Below the pieces are notes generated by a model that worked only from the letters and a program-made list of their open reading frames with translations, did no database searches and was not told where the DNA came from. A DNA stretch of 64,000 nucleotides, taken from NCBI RefSeq assembly GCF_900115925.1, contig NZ_FOYF01000001.1, positions 682,001 to 746,000 of the forward strand, given 5' to 3'. The stretch is from Bacillus sp. cl95. GTDB lineage: Bacteria; Bacillota; Bacilli; Bacillales; Cytobacillaceae. Numbering within the stretch: position 1 is the stretch's first letter; each line of letters opens with the position of its first letter. Shown here piece after piece: positions 40,741 to 50,011 of this stretch. The position numbers and the translations under genes were made by a program.

Positions 40741-40954
40741 CTATAAATACGAACAAAGGGGATGGGAGAAATCTTTCACGGTTCAAACAAAGGGGTTAAT
40801 GTTTGTTTGTGATCAACTTCACGAATAAAATATACCATGGATAATAATCATGAGCAAGAAGTTTGTGTGTTATTTCACAATATTGTCATATAAATTGAAT
40901 ATATAGATTGTCTTTCGAATAAGAATATATTAAAAAGATTGAGGAGAATTACAT

Positions 40955-41128
40955 ATGCGTCGACTTCCTTTAATAATCATTCTTTCGCTCATTATCTTCT
41001 CTTTTGTTCTTAATCTGCTCGGATTAATGCATCTCATACCTTTGTTCATTAGTGCTCCTTTATTATTTCTCTCATTTTTGATCTTAGTAACTTTCTTCAA
41101 TAATCGAAAAAAATTCAAAGGATTTTAA
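40955..41128 (+). CDS. Small hydrophobic membrane protein
   Basis: 57 residues: MRRLPLIIILSLIIFSFVLN, then LLGLMHLIPLFISAPLLFLSF and a basic tail NRKKFKGF. Two membrane helices are likely. GAGGAG lies ten bases before the ATG, and a strong hairpin follows the stop directly. I do not recognise a family. It stands alone between convergent genes. Confidence 0.65.
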   Translation: MRRLPLIIILSLIIFSFVLNLLGLMHLIPLFISAPLLFLSFLILVTFFNNRKKFKGF

Positions 41129-41160
41129 AAGGGATGGAGCCCGGTGCTCCATCCCTTTTA
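41127..41160. terminator. Bidirectional terminator between the small membrane protein gene and pepF
   Basis: AAAAGGGATGGAGC and GCTCCATCCCTTTT are perfect arms around a few bases, with A/T tails. Confidence 0.85.
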
Positions 41161-41162
41161 CA

Positions 41163-42983
41163 TTACTTAGATAATAGTTGTTCCATTTCGTTAAGTTTTT
41201 CTTCAAATACCTTACATGCATCTTCAATCGGTTGAGAGCTAGTCATGTCTACTCCAGCTTTTTTCAACACTTCGATTGGATAATCAGAACTTCCTGCTTT
41301 CAAGAAATCAATGTATCGTTTAACAGCAGGTTCTCCTTCTTCAAGGATTTGCTGGCTAAGTGCTGTAGCTGCACTATATCCCGTTGCGTACTGATACACA
41401 TAATAATTGTAATAGAAGTGTGGAATACGCGCCCATTCAAGGCCAATTTCCTCATCGAGGATAAGGTCTTCTTCACCAAAATATTTCTTATTAAGCTCAT
41501 AATAAGCTTCTGTTAAGGCGTCAGCCGTTAAAGCTTCATTGTTCTGTGCCTTTGTGTGAATGAGATGTTCAAACTCAGCAAACATAGTTTGACGGAAAAC
41601 TGTCCCTCTGAATCCTTCCAGAAAATGGTTGAGGAGATATAAACGTTTTTGTTCATCATCAATTGTCTTTAACAAATAATCATTTAGAAGCGCTTCATTA
41701 CAAGTCGATGCCACTTCAGCTACAAAGATGGAATAATCTCCATATGCGTAAGGTTGTGACTTTCGTGTGTAATAACTGTGTACAGAATGCCCAAACTCAT
41801 GGGCAAGCGTGAACAGGTTATTTACATTATCCTGCCAGTTCATAAGGATATATGGATTCGTTCCATATGCTCCAGAAGAATAGGCACCACTGCGCTTACC
41901 TTTGTTTTCATGTACGTCTACCCAACGGTTCTCAAATCCCTCTTTAAGGACGTTCTGATATTCTTCACCTAATGGAGAAAGTCCCTTTAAAACGAGATCT
42001 TCAGCTTCCTTATAAGGAATTTCCATTTTTGCATTTTTTACAAGTGGCGTATATAGATCGTACATATGCAATTCTTTGAGACCAAGTACCTTTTTGCGAA
42101 GTTTTACATATCTTTGCAGCAAGTGAAGATTTTTGTTCACTGTGCTAACAAGATTATCGTACACACTTTCTGGAATGTTATTGGCAGCCAATGCCGCATG
42201 TCTTGCGGAACTATATTTTCTGACACGAGCTTTGAAGTTATCTTTTTTCACATTGCCACTAAGCGTGCTGGCAAATGTATTGCGGAATTTACCGTACGTT
42301 TTGTATACCGCTTTGAATGCATCATGTCTAACCCTTTGATCGTCACTCTCTAAAAAGCGGATGTAGCGACCATGCGTAATCTCTACTTCGTTACCTTCTT
42401 CATCTTTAATGCTTGGGAACTCTAAATCGGCATTATTGAGCATACCGAAAGTATTTGATGAAGAATTAAAAACTTCACTTGCTTCTGCAAGCAATGCTTC
42501 TTGTTCAGCTGATAAGATGTGAGGACGTTGTAACCCGATTTCCTCTAATGCCTTTTTGTATAGCTGTAAGTCCTTGTTTTCAGCTAAGAATCCCTTAATT
42601 TTATCTTCATCTACCGCTAAAATTTCTGGAACAATATAAGCCAATTGACTTGAGGCTTGAGAATACAGATTTTTCATCCTGTCATCAAGACCTTGATAAA
42701 AAGAGTTCGTCGTATCCTGGTCATATCTCATATGGGCATATGTATATAACTTGCCAAGGCGCTCCAACAGTTGATCTTGATATTGAAGAGCTTTATACAA
42801 CTGGTCTGAACTTTCTCCAAGCTTTCCTTCAAATTCTTTCACAGCTGGAATAAGAGCCTTCACTTCATTGAATTCTTTTTCCCAGACATCATCAGTTGCA
42901 AATATGTCCTCTAATCTCCACGTTTCCTCGACCTTCATTTCACTGCGTGGCGGCAGTGATTTTACAGCAGTTTCATTAGCCAT
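41163..42983 (-). CDS. pepF: Oligoendopeptidase F
   Basis: 606 residues of peptidase family M3. The zinc site is LAHEFGHSVHSYY (HEFGH, near residue 385) with a downstream Glu in VAEVASTCNEALL. PepF cuts short peptides of about 7-17 residues in the cytoplasm, so it fits with the opp and app peptide importers in this window. Start at the ATG at 42983 after AGGAGG; the frame reaches 43004 without a ribosome site. Confidence 0.94.
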   Translation of the reverse strand: MANETAVKSLPPRSEMKVEETWRLEDIFATDDVWEKEFNEVKALIPAVKEFEGKLGESSDQLYKALQYQDQLLERLGKLYTYAHMRYDQDTTNSFYQGLDDRMKNLYSQASSQLAYIVPEILAVDEDKIKGFLAENKDLQLYKKALEEIGLQRPHILSAEQEALLAEASEVFNSSSNTFGMLNNADLEFPSIKDEEGNEVEITHGRYIRFLESDDQRVRHDAFKAVYKTYGKFRNTFASTLSGNVKKDNFKARVRKYSSARHAALAANNIPESVYDNLVSTVNKNLHLLQRYVKLRKKVLGLKELHMYDLYTPLVKNAKMEIPYKEAEDLVLKGLSPLGEEYQNVLKEGFENRWVDVHENKGKRSGAYSSGAYGTNPYILMNWQDNVNNLFTLAHEFGHSVHSYYTRKSQPYAYGDYSIFVAEVASTCNEALLNDYLLKTIDDEQKRLYLLNHFLEGFRGTVFRQTMFAEFEHLIHTKAQNNEALTADALTEAYYELNKKYFGEEDLILDEEIGLEWARIPHFYYNYYVYQYATGYSAATALSQQILEEGEPAVKRYIDFLKAGSSDYPIEVLKKAGVDMTSSQPIEDACKVFEEKLNEMEQLLSK

Positions 42984-43087
42984 TCCATTTCCTCCTATCG
43001 ACATTTCGAGATACGAAAATCTTTATGAATATATTCTCTATTTTTTAGAAAATTCCTTCAAATCCCCTTAGAAAATATATCATTATC

Positions 43088-44293
43088 TTATGTACGAAAT
43101 GTACTTTTATTATTTGTTTTAGAAATTGTATCCAATAGTTGATATAAAGAAGCTTCCATTTCCTGTTGTTCAAGAGTAGTCTGGGGAATCTCCACCTTAA
43201 CCATAAGAAGAAATGTGCTTTCAGATGTTTTCTTTAATATCCCTAATTCAGTTAATACTTCCAGATAGTCATTGACAGCTTGATCAACCTTGCTTCCACA
43301 CAAAGATGGAATTTCTCTTATTAAAATCTCTTTCAAATTGCATCTTCTAAAAAAGGCCCCTATCACGTCTCTAGTATAGATGGTTTGTCCAAGCTTCTTG
43401 TTGTGAATAGAGTCTAAGAAGACATATGCTTGCCAAATAAGCGGCGAAGTTTCAATGATGACACTTGATTGGATGGGGATGCCTACAATTGGAGGTAATA
43501 AGAAGGGATTAAGGCGATTATGATACAAAGTCTTTAAAAAGCGACCTTCACGTTGGGTGTGATACTTGCACATATTGAGTCTTACTTTTTGAAGTAACTT
43601 ACACCATGCTCTTAAATTAACTGGAATTTTCTTTTTAGGTTTAAGCAGTAAATCTACGGGTGTATTTTCAGGTTGAATAAAGGTGAAATTTGCGTAGGCT
43701 TTTTGAGGAGAAATTGGATGAATGTCCGTTGCTAAAATGAATTTATTTTGTTTGGAACAATAATAAGGGATGAATTCTTCTGTTTTATAGAACAAGAAAT
43801 CAAATCCAGACAATGAAATGGTATTTTCCCCTTTTCGTTTGAAATGGTTTCCGCCTAAGATCCATAGTGGATGATAGTTTTGACTGATATACGCTTTAGT
43901 TCGTTTCTTAAAAAGGTCTGCGGCAATCGAAGAACATTGATATTCAACCGCATACTTCTTGCCATCCTTTATGAAAGTAATATCTGGACGCTGCTGTATT
44001 TCCGGATCATATTGTTCTAGAATGGGGCAATACCCCTCCTTTTTTAGCCACAGGTATAATTGTTTCTTTCCTTCGAGATGGTATAGTGATTCACGTTCGT
44101 AGGTATGTGGACATGAACTACCTCCTATATGTGCAAAATGATAAATTCTCTTATCTCCTAATTTCATTATTACTCTTTGTTTGCACGAGGGACAGAGAAA
44201 ATGCTCCTCCCTTCGATACGATAATAGCTTCAATTTATCATTGGCATCAGCAAGACAAACTTCTAGACCGCCATCTGTTACAGCTGTTAACAA
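43088..44293 (-). CDS. coiA: Competence protein CoiA
   Basis: 401 residues from a TTG at 44293, seven bases after AGGAGG. The N-terminus holds a Cys/His finger (Cys34, Cys37, His52, His55, Cys61: CPSC...YHFAH...C). A nuclease-like core follows: RPDITFIKDGKKYAVEYQCSSI, the D...ExQ form of a PD-(D/E)XK site, near residues 103-125. The C-terminal half is helical and basic. CoiA helps process incoming DNA during transformation with the recombination machinery. It follows cls and a terminator-like hairpin. I see no exact AAAA-N5-TTTT ComK box before it. Confidence 0.9.
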   Translation of the reverse strand: MLTAVTDGGLEVCLADANDKLKLLSYRREEHFLCPSCKQRVIMKLGDKRIYHFAHIGGSSCPHTYERESLYHLEGKKQLYLWLKKEGYCPILEQYDPEIQQRPDITFIKDGKKYAVEYQCSSIAADLFKKRTKAYISQNYHPLWILGGNHFKRKGENTISLSGFDFLFYKTEEFIPYYCSKQNKFILATDIHPISPQKAYANFTFIQPENTPVDLLLKPKKKIPVNLRAWCKLLQKVRLNMCKYHTQREGRFLKTLYHNRLNPFLLPPIVGIPIQSSVIIETSPLIWQAYVFLDSIHNKKLGQTIYTRDVIGAFFRRCNLKEILIREIPSLCGSKVDQAVNDYLEVLTELGILKKTSESTFLLMVKVEIPQTTLEQQEMEASLYQLLDTISKTNNKSTFRT

Positions 44294-44353
44294 ACTATCT
44301 CCTCCTCTCTCTTTATCCATTGATTCGCCAAAACTCACTTCAACTCCTGCGTA

Positions 44354-44412
44354 AAAAAGAGCCCTTTTCACGAGCAAGAGTTATTATACTTTGCACGTTT
44401 AAAAAGGGCTTT
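44354..44412 (-). terminator. Terminator-like inverted repeat between cls and coiA
   Basis: AAAGCCCTTTT and AAAAGGGCTCTTTTTT pair over a loop of about 36 bases on the - strand, which also contains GTATAATA, a possible -10 for coiA. Confidence 0.55.
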
Positions 44413-44414
44413 AC

Positions 44415-45926
44415 TTATAGTAGTGGTGACATTAGTCGTGAAGTAGATTCTAAAAGACGATAGCCTAAATGTCTTTCACTGAAAATCTTTAAATCAAGTT
44501 GTTTGGCCGATTCTAAGTCGTGAAGAAATTCCTTCACTAGTTTTTCTGTACTTCTTGTCCTGTATAAGAATGCATTTACTTCGAAGTTCAAATGGAAACT
44601 TCTCATATCCATATTTGAAGTTCCGATTGAGGCCAACTCATGATCTACAATTACCATCTTGCTATGCATGAACCCTTTTTCATACTCGTATACCTTCGCC
44701 CCTGCTTCTAACAATTCAGGAAAATAAGATCTTGATGCATGAAAAACAATCCTCTTATCCGGTCGGTTTGGAACGAGCAAACGAACATCGATTCCACTTA
44801 GAGCAGCAATTTTCAATGCTGAAAAAATATCTTCATCAGGAATGAAATAAGGTGAGGCTATCCAAACGCTTTCTTTTGCGGATGTAATCATAGAGAAGAA
44901 AATGTTTTTAATCACACTATGCTCAGTATCTGGTCCCCCAGCGATAAGTTGTACCCCTCCATGATTATTATCTTGGTAATCTGGAGACAAGTATTCGGCC
45001 GTTAGGAAACTGTGATTTGTCATGTAGTACCAGTCCTGCAGAAAAATCAACTGCAGGGTTCTTACAGCTTCGCCTTTCAATTTCAAATGCGTATCCCGCC
45101 AAAAACCAATACTTTCATTTCTTCCTAAGTATTCATCACCAATATTTAAACCACCTACAAAACCAACAGTACCATCAATCACGACAATCTTTCTATGATT
45201 ACGGAAATTAAATTTATTGTTTAAAAACGGCAATCTTACAGGACCAAAGGGAATTGTTTCGACCCCAGCATTTCTTAGTTCTGAAATATAACGCTTAGAT
45301 AGTTGCCATGAGCCTACTGCATCAAATAAAAAGCGAACTTTTACTCCTTCAGCTACTTTTGAAATTAAAAGTTCTTTTAGTTCCTGACCGATTCGATCAT
45401 GACGAACGATGTAGTACTCTAGATGAATATGATGACGTGCCCTCTTTATTTCTTCAATAATACTATTAAAAGTTTCCTCACCGTTTGTTAAGACTTGCGT
45501 AGCCGTACCAAAAGAGATGGGACTATTGCCTAGATTTTCTGCCAAGTTGAATAATCGTTTCTGATGATCTGCCATTTGTTTTATTTTCTCTTCACTTTTA
45601 ATATCACGTGTATCCTCAATATTGAGAAAGGCTTGTTTATCTAAGAAATACTTCTTGCGAAACATTCTTTCTTTTCGGTAGTTCCGTCCAAACAGTAAAT
45701 AGAACACAAAACCTACTAAAGGAAATCCACCTAAAACCACAAGCCAGGTAATCGTTTGAGTGGGATGGCGATTTTCAAGAAAGATTACCAGACCGATAAA
45801 AAATACTGATAATGTCGTGATAATACTCACAATTCCTAAAAATCCACCTTGTAACTTTTCACGAAACAGAAAAGTCAGCAAACCTATTATACATATAAAA
45901 AATAAAACACGAACTGTATTCTTCAG
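44415..45926 (-). CDS. cls: Cardiolipin synthase
   Basis: Two N-terminal membrane segments (about 17-36 and 42-62 in the long form, the second reading TITWLVVLGGFPLVGFVFYLLFG) precede two phospholipase D domains, each with an HKD motif: NFRNHRKIVVIDGTVGFVGG and FMHSKMVIVDHELASIGTSNMD. It joins two phosphatidylglycerols into cardiolipin. The canonical start would be a TTG at 45881 with a poor ribosome site. The frame stays open 15 codons further to a CTG at 45926, which has TAGGTGAT in good position and gives LKNTVRVLFFICIIGLL, the N-terminus expected for the family; a TGA lies just before. I take CTG as the likely start. Confidence 0.88.
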   Translation of the reverse strand: MKNTVRVLFFICIIGLLTFLFREKLQGGFLGIVSIITTLSVFFIGLVIFLENRHPTQTITWLVVLGGFPLVGFVFYLLFGRNYRKERMFRKKYFLDKQAFLNIEDTRDIKSEEKIKQMADHQKRLFNLAENLGNSPISFGTATQVLTNGEETFNSIIEEIKRARHHIHLEYYIVRHDRIGQELKELLISKVAEGVKVRFLFDAVGSWQLSKRYISELRNAGVETIPFGPVRLPFLNNKFNFRNHRKIVVIDGTVGFVGGLNIGDEYLGRNESIGFWRDTHLKLKGEAVRTLQLIFLQDWYYMTNHSFLTAEYLSPDYQDNNHGGVQLIAGGPDTEHSVIKNIFFSMITSAKESVWIASPYFIPDEDIFSALKIAALSGIDVRLLVPNRPDKRIVFHASRSYFPELLEAGAKVYEYEKGFMHSKMVIVDHELASIGTSNMDMRSFHLNFEVNAFLYRTRSTEKLVKEFLHDLESAKQLDLKIFSERHLGYRLLESTSRLMSPLL

Positions 45927-45950
45927 TTTAAATCACCTACTGTTATTTTA

Positions 45951-45983
45951 AAAAAAATACCGATTTCAAGAGTTGAAATCGGT
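45951..45983 (-). terminator. Terminator of mecA
   Basis: On the - strand ACCGATTTCAA-CTC-TTGAAATCGGT is followed by ATTTTTTTT. Confidence 0.88.
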
Positions 45984-45991
45984 TGCTTCGT

Positions 45992-46669
45992 TTAAGAAAA
46001 GTGTTTGCGCAATGTACTAAAGACGTCTTGCGGAATGATCACCTTTCCGTATTCCTCAACACGGTGAATGGTATAATTTGTCTCATGACTATATTCTAAC
46101 AAAACACTTAATATGTCATCAATTTGTTTTTCCTCAAATTGCTCTTCGGAAAACTGAACAAAAAGATAATACTTGTTTTCAAAGCTATAAAGCTTTGTAT
46201 CCAGTTCATCTAATCCTGACCTTTTCGAAAGCATAATCGCATCCTCAAAATCTTTAAAGCCGAGTAAGAACTCTAATGGTTCCTCCTCTTCAAAAATATC
46301 TTCTTCAGCATTCGGCTGTTGTCTTGGATTGAAATGTTGGTCAAGCAATTCTTCGATACGTTCATCTACAGGAATATCTTTTAGCTTATCACTAGGAATC
46401 GGCAACTCGAATTTTTGTCCATCTTTAGCAAGTTGAGCTTTTGTTACAAGAACTTCTAATCCTTTTTCTAACGCTTGTACTTGTATCCATAATGGACCTT
46501 CAACCGCAAATTCCTCTTCATAATGAACTTCGTCCATCATTTCCCAAAAGAGTTCTTCGCTTCGTTCGCGATTGTACCAAATCTCTTCACGATCGAAGCC
46601 TCTTTCTTCGATATCACCATATGAAATGTAGAACTTCACAGTATTTTCATTAATTCTTTCAATCTCCAT
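45992..46669 (-). CDS. mecA: Adaptor protein MecA
   Basis: 225 residues. MEIERINENTVKFYISYGDIEERGF is the family N-terminus that binds ComK/ComS-type clients; an acidic linker (NAEEDIFEEEEPLEF, about 125-140) leads to the C-terminal ClpC-binding domain (LLGFKDFEDAIMLSKRS onward). MecA brings substrates to ClpCP and holds down competence. I use the second of two adjacent ATGs (46669), matching relatives; GGGAG lies 8 bases upstream. The 46670-47068 gap shows no gene or repeat; the mecA promoter must lie there. Confidence 0.93.
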   Translation of the reverse strand: MEIERINENTVKFYISYGDIEERGFDREEIWYNRERSEELFWEMMDEVHYEEEFAVEGPLWIQVQALEKGLEVLVTKAQLAKDGQKFELPIPSDKLKDIPVDERIEELLDQHFNPRQQPNAEEDIFEEEEPLEFLLGFKDFEDAIMLSKRSGLDELDTKLYSFENKYYLFVQFSEEQFEEKQIDDILSVLLEYSHETNYTIHRVEEYGKVIIPQDVFSTLRKHFS

Positions 46670-47068
46670 CATTGACACTCCCTTCCGATACAAGATTGAA
46701 GGGACAAAATACCCCCAAAAAGATGTTCATGCTATTTATTTACCCAAAGAACTCCATCATACACTTCAAGCTCTATGGGACAATATTATTAGAATCTTGT
46801 ACTTATATTTTATGATAAATAGAGCAATTAGGGAAATAAAAAATCCTCAAAACATAAAAACGGTTATTTGCCTATACATTTACAATATTCCCCGTATTTG
46901 ATAAAAGCAGACATGTAATTTCAAAATCTACTGACGAGGAAAAGACAAAAGCACCTACATAGAGGGTTGTTTTTAATTACTATAAGAAATTAGGATAACT
47001 TTGTTCTATACCTTGTCCCAGAATACAGGCATATAGTTGTAAAGCCGTCTTATCCATTTCATACAAAA

Positions 47069-47103
47069 AGAAAACCTGCATTGGAGGCAGGTTTTCTTTA
47101 ATA
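47069..47103 (-). terminator. Terminator of spx
   Basis: AAGAAAACCTGC and GCAGGTTTTCTTT pair around a short loop, eight bases past the spx stop. Confidence 0.85.
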
Positions 47104-47110
47104 TGGTATA

Positions 47111-47506
47111 TTAATTGACTAAGCGCTGAGCTTCGCGTAATTGGAAAGTACGAACCCTTCTTGGTAAGAAACGACGGATTTCATCTTCATTATAGCCAAC
47201 TTGCAATCTTTTTTCATCAATGATAATTGGTCGTCTAAGGAGACCAGGATTATCTTTGATTAATTCAAACAAGTTTTGTAAAGGCATTGATTCTAGATTA
47301 ACATCAAGCTTTTGGAATGTCTTTGATCTTGTTGAAATAATCTCATCTGTTCCATCTTCAGTCATTCGCAGAATTTCTTTAATTTCATCAATTGAAAGAG
47401 GTTCTGAGAAAATATTGCGTTCTGTATATGGGATTTCATGTTCTTCAAGCCATGATTTTGCTTTTCTACAAGATGTACAGCTTGGTGAAGTGTATAGCGT
47501 AACCAC
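47111..47506 (-). CDS. spx: Transcriptional regulator Spx
   Basis: 131 residues, full length. ArsC-like fold with the redox switch Cys10-x-x-Cys13 ([16 protein letters not shown]), the conserved [13 protein letters not shown] and [28 protein letters not shown]. Oxidised Spx binds the RNA polymerase alpha subunit and switches on thiol-stress genes. GTG start, AAGGAG upstream. In B. subtilis spx follows yjbC closely; here 520 bases separate them, so spx probably has its own promoter. Confidence 0.96.
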   Translation of the reverse strand: MVTLYTSPSCTSCRKAKSWLEEHEIPYTERNIFSEPLSIDEIKEILRMTEDGTDEIISTRSKTFQKLDVNLESMPLQNLFELIKDNPGLLRRPIIIDEKRLQVGYNEDEIRRFLPRRVRTFQLREAQRLVN

Positions 47507-47563
47507 AAATAATCACACTCCTTAATAGTTTTTGAACATATATAGAAAGAAATTATTTATAAT

Positions 47564-47581
47564 AATTACAATTAAGTAATT
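47564..47581. promoter_or_regulatory. Inverted repeat in the spx upstream region
   Basis: AATTAC-AATTAA-GTAATT, 58 bases before the spx start and just after a TATAAT on the - strand (about 47589-47594). Position fits a repressor site such as the YodB/PerR-type control known for spx in B. subtilis, but the sequence does not match either consensus well. Confidence 0.35.
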
Positions 47582-47771
47582 TATATCATAGATTATACAC
47601 TAGCTTCTTTGAAAAAGGTATGGTTTTTTGAAAATGTTATGAACTAGTAATAATTGAGATATTTATTCACTCATTATATAGACGATTCAAATCGAGAAAA
47701 GTTTCACTAAATCTAAAATAGTTTTTCTTTCCCTTAGACTCTTTTCGTAAACTTTGATGCTTTCACAAGCA

Positions 47772-47803
47772 AAAGTAAAAATCGGCTTTTGGATTTTCAC
47801 TTT
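47772..47803. other. Inverted repeat in the yjbC-spx gap
   Basis: AAAGTAAAAATC and GATTTTCACTTT pair with one mismatch around an 8-base loop. It may end the yjbC transcript, although T-runs are poor. The rest of 47507-48030 has no convincing gene; two short overlapping frames there lack ribosome sites. Confidence 0.4.
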
Positions 47804-48030
47804 TTGGTTCAGAAACTTCTCGAAAAGAGCCCCAAAGCCACAAAGAATACGAGATGAGTATCCCATCAGAAAAGCAACAATCAATGCGAAAAAATCCTAC
47901 CATAAATTATTCGCTTTCTATTTTGTTTTTCTGTAGGTAAATGTTAGATAATTTCCTTTACCCTTAAATTAAATAAGTTAAACATCATTCTCAAAGATTT
48001 TTTTAGATGTTTGATTTCACACAGCCAGAC

Positions 48031-48609
48031 TTAGATATCCCTAAGCAAATCAGGATTTTCACTTTCCGTATCAAAGTGTAGAACTTCCTCCACAGGTTGA
48101 TAATTTTCTCCATAAAACTGTTTATCTTTATAAGTATGGATTTTTTCGTATGTTTCTTTCATTGCTTCAAAAATCAATTCTTCTTTTTCATGTCCTGGCG
48201 ACCAATAAAGAATTTCCATTGGTGTGATCTCTTTAGTTGCTAGTGAACGTCTTCTATAACCAATTGACTGTGCATGTTCAAATCCTTCACGCTTATAGAA
48301 TTTAAGACGTTTCTCAGTATCAGTGTCTTCATAATTAATGGGCTCTACTTCTAGTATTATCGGTTTCCCTTTCTGCTTTAACTTTTCTAGTAGTTTATGG
48401 CCAAGTCCTTGCCCTCTAGACTTATTGGAAACAAATAAATAATCAATAAAAATGAATTGGTCCAGTTCCACATACATCAGTACATGATTAGATCCTTCAT
48501 CTTTATGGTATATCTCTGGGCGTTCTCTCAAAAGTGTCTCCATATGTTCTTGTGACTTCATTTCTTCAATAGGAAAATACTGATTTAACTTTTCATACCA
48601 ATGCAACAT
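48031..48609 (-). CDS. yjbC: GNAT family N-acetyltransferase (YjbC)
   Basis: 192 residues from the ATG at 48609, with AAGGAG upstream. GNAT marks: FIDYLFVSNKSRGQGLGHKLLEKL (acetyl-CoA loop RGQGLGHK) and RLKFYKREGFEHAQSIGYRRR. A C-terminal extension of about 60 residues (EKIHTYKDKQFYGENYQPVEEVLHF) is found in YjbC of Bacillus, which lies upstream of spx and is linked to salt stress survival. Acceptor unknown. Confidence 0.88.
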   Translation of the reverse strand: MLHWYEKLNQYFPIEEMKSQEHMETLLRERPEIYHKDEGSNHVLMYVELDQFIFIDYLFVSNKSRGQGLGHKLLEKLKQKGKPIILEVEPINYEDTDTEKRLKFYKREGFEHAQSIGYRRRSLATKEITPMEILYWSPGHEKEELIFEAMKETYEKIHTYKDKQFYGENYQPVEEVLHFDTESENPDLLRDI

Positions 48610-48821
48610 TACCACTCCTTGATGTCATAATTACAGTTTTTGAAAAAAACCTCTACATGATTAGTTTCCCTAATTTTTAAATAACATTCCCCATTTTTTG
48701 TTTAAGTGGATTTATTCAACTTTCTCTTTTAATAATCAGATAGTTCTTATAAAATGAAAGTAACACATATTTTTCATTTTGATTAATCACCGCTGGATGG
48801 GTGAAAAATAAGGAGGCCAAC

Positions 48822-49004
48822 ATGGGAGCTTACATAATGGATTTAACAATTGTTGCTGGGCTTGTCATTGCTATTACTGCCCTAATGGGTGTAATGACAA
48901 ACGGTGTCGGTGAAAAGCTTTTCGGAGGCAAAAACAAGAGCGAATTTGTTGATCAATGTGCAAAATTCACAACAGGTTGGAAAAGTGTTGGGGGAAAGAA
49001 ATAA
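48822..49004 (+). CDS. Small membrane protein of unknown function
   Basis: 60 residues from the ATG at 48822 (AAGGAGG upstream). One membrane helix (LTIVAGLVIAITALMGVM) with GVGEKLFGGKNKSEFVDQCA after it and a basic end KSVGGKK. I do not recognise a family. It faces the opp operon with a shared terminator. The 48610-48821 gap before it is A/T-rich and must hold its promoter and that of yjbC. Confidence 0.7.
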   Translation: MGAYIMDLTIVAGLVIAITALMGVMTNGVGEKLFGGKNKSEFVDQCAKFTTGWKSVGGKK

Positions 49005-49035
49005 CGTTTGATAGAAGTGATTAACTTCTAGTAAT

Positions 49036-49071
49036 AAAAAAACGATCTCTTAAATGAGATCGTTTTTTTAT
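49036..49071. terminator. Bidirectional terminator between small membrane gene and opp operon
   Basis: AAAAAACGATCTC and GAGATCGTTTTTT pair around TTAAAT; tails on both sides. Confidence 0.88.
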
Positions 49072-49073
49072 TA

Positions 49074-50009
49074 TTATCTAACGTAATTAGCTTTAAAAGC
49101 TTCATACTCTTTTTTAGAGCAATAAACAAAGTGACCTGGATTCACTTCACGCATTTCCAAATCTTCACCCTCAGCATAGTTATGAACACTTGGGTCGTAT
49201 GAAATACGTTTACGTGTGCGTTCTGATTCTGGATCCGGAAGTGGAATAGCAGACAATAATGATTTTGTATATGCATGTAATGGGTTCTTATACAAATCTT
49301 CAGCTGGCGCCAATTCAACTAACTTTCCGAAATACATAACGCCGATACGGTCGCTGATGTATTTTACCATTGAAAGATCATGGGCAATGAAAAGGTATGT
49401 TAAGCCTTTTTCACGCTGTAGCTTTTTCATTAAGTTTACTACTTGTGCTTGAATGGATACATCAAGTGCTGAAATAGGTTCATCAGCAATGATGAAATCA
49501 GGGTCAACTGCTAGGGCACGAGCAATACCGATACGTTGTCTTTGTCCACCAGAGAACTCATGTGGATAACGGTTAGCATGCTCCTTGTTTAAACCTACAG
49601 TTTCAAGAAGCTCATAAACTCGCTCCATACGTTCTTTCTTATTTTTCACTAATCCATGAATGTCAATTCCCTCAGCAATGATATCGGTAACTGTCATACG
49701 AGGATTTAGAGAAGCGTATGGATCTTGGAAAATCATCTGCATTTTACGATTAAATTTCTTTAATTCTTTTGCAGATTTTTTCCCGTGAACATCTTCACCG
49801 TTAAAAAGAACTTGACCATCAGTCGCATCATAAAGACGAATAATCGTACGTCCAGTTGTAGATTTACCACAACCTGATTCTCCAACAAGTCCTAGAGTCT
49901 CACCTCTATAAATATCAAACGAAACACCATCTACGGCTTTTACCATATTAGGTCGACCAACATTGAAATGTTGTTTCAAATTCTTGATTTCTAATAATTT
50001 ATCAGCCAT
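49074..50009 (-). CDS. oppF: Oligopeptide ABC transporter, ATP-binding protein OppF
   Basis: 311 residues. Walker [12 protein letters not shown] (about 42-52), signature [14 protein letters not shown], Walker B FIIADEPISALD and the C-terminal oligopeptide-transporter extension. AAGGAGGGTG precedes the ATG. One of two ATPases that drive OppBC. Last gene of oppA-B-C-D-F, two bases after oppD. Confidence 0.94.
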   Translation of the reverse strand: MADKLLEIKNLKQHFNVGRPNMVKAVDGVSFDIYRGETLGLVGESGCGKSTTGRTIIRLYDATDGQVLFNGEDVHGKKSAKELKKFNRKMQMIFQDPYASLNPRMTVTDIIAEGIDIHGLVKNKKERMERVYELLETVGLNKEHANRYPHEFSGGQRQRIGIARALAVDPDFIIADEPISALDVSIQAQVVNLMKKLQREKGLTYLFIAHDLSMVKYISDRIGVMYFGKLVELAPAEDLYKNPLHAYTKSLLSAIPLPDPESERTRKRISYDPSVHNYAEGEDLEMREVNPGHFVYCSKKEYEAFKANYVR

Positions 50010-50011
50010 TC

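Noticed and set aside
44354-44412. ComK box before coiA
   Set aside because: AAAAGGGCTCTTTT has six, not five, bases between the A and T blocks and is better explained as a terminator arm.
47687-47936. Two overlapping 60-65 codon frames in the yjbC-spx gap
   Set aside because: They are mirror shadows over an A/T-rich inverted repeat and neither has a ribosome site.
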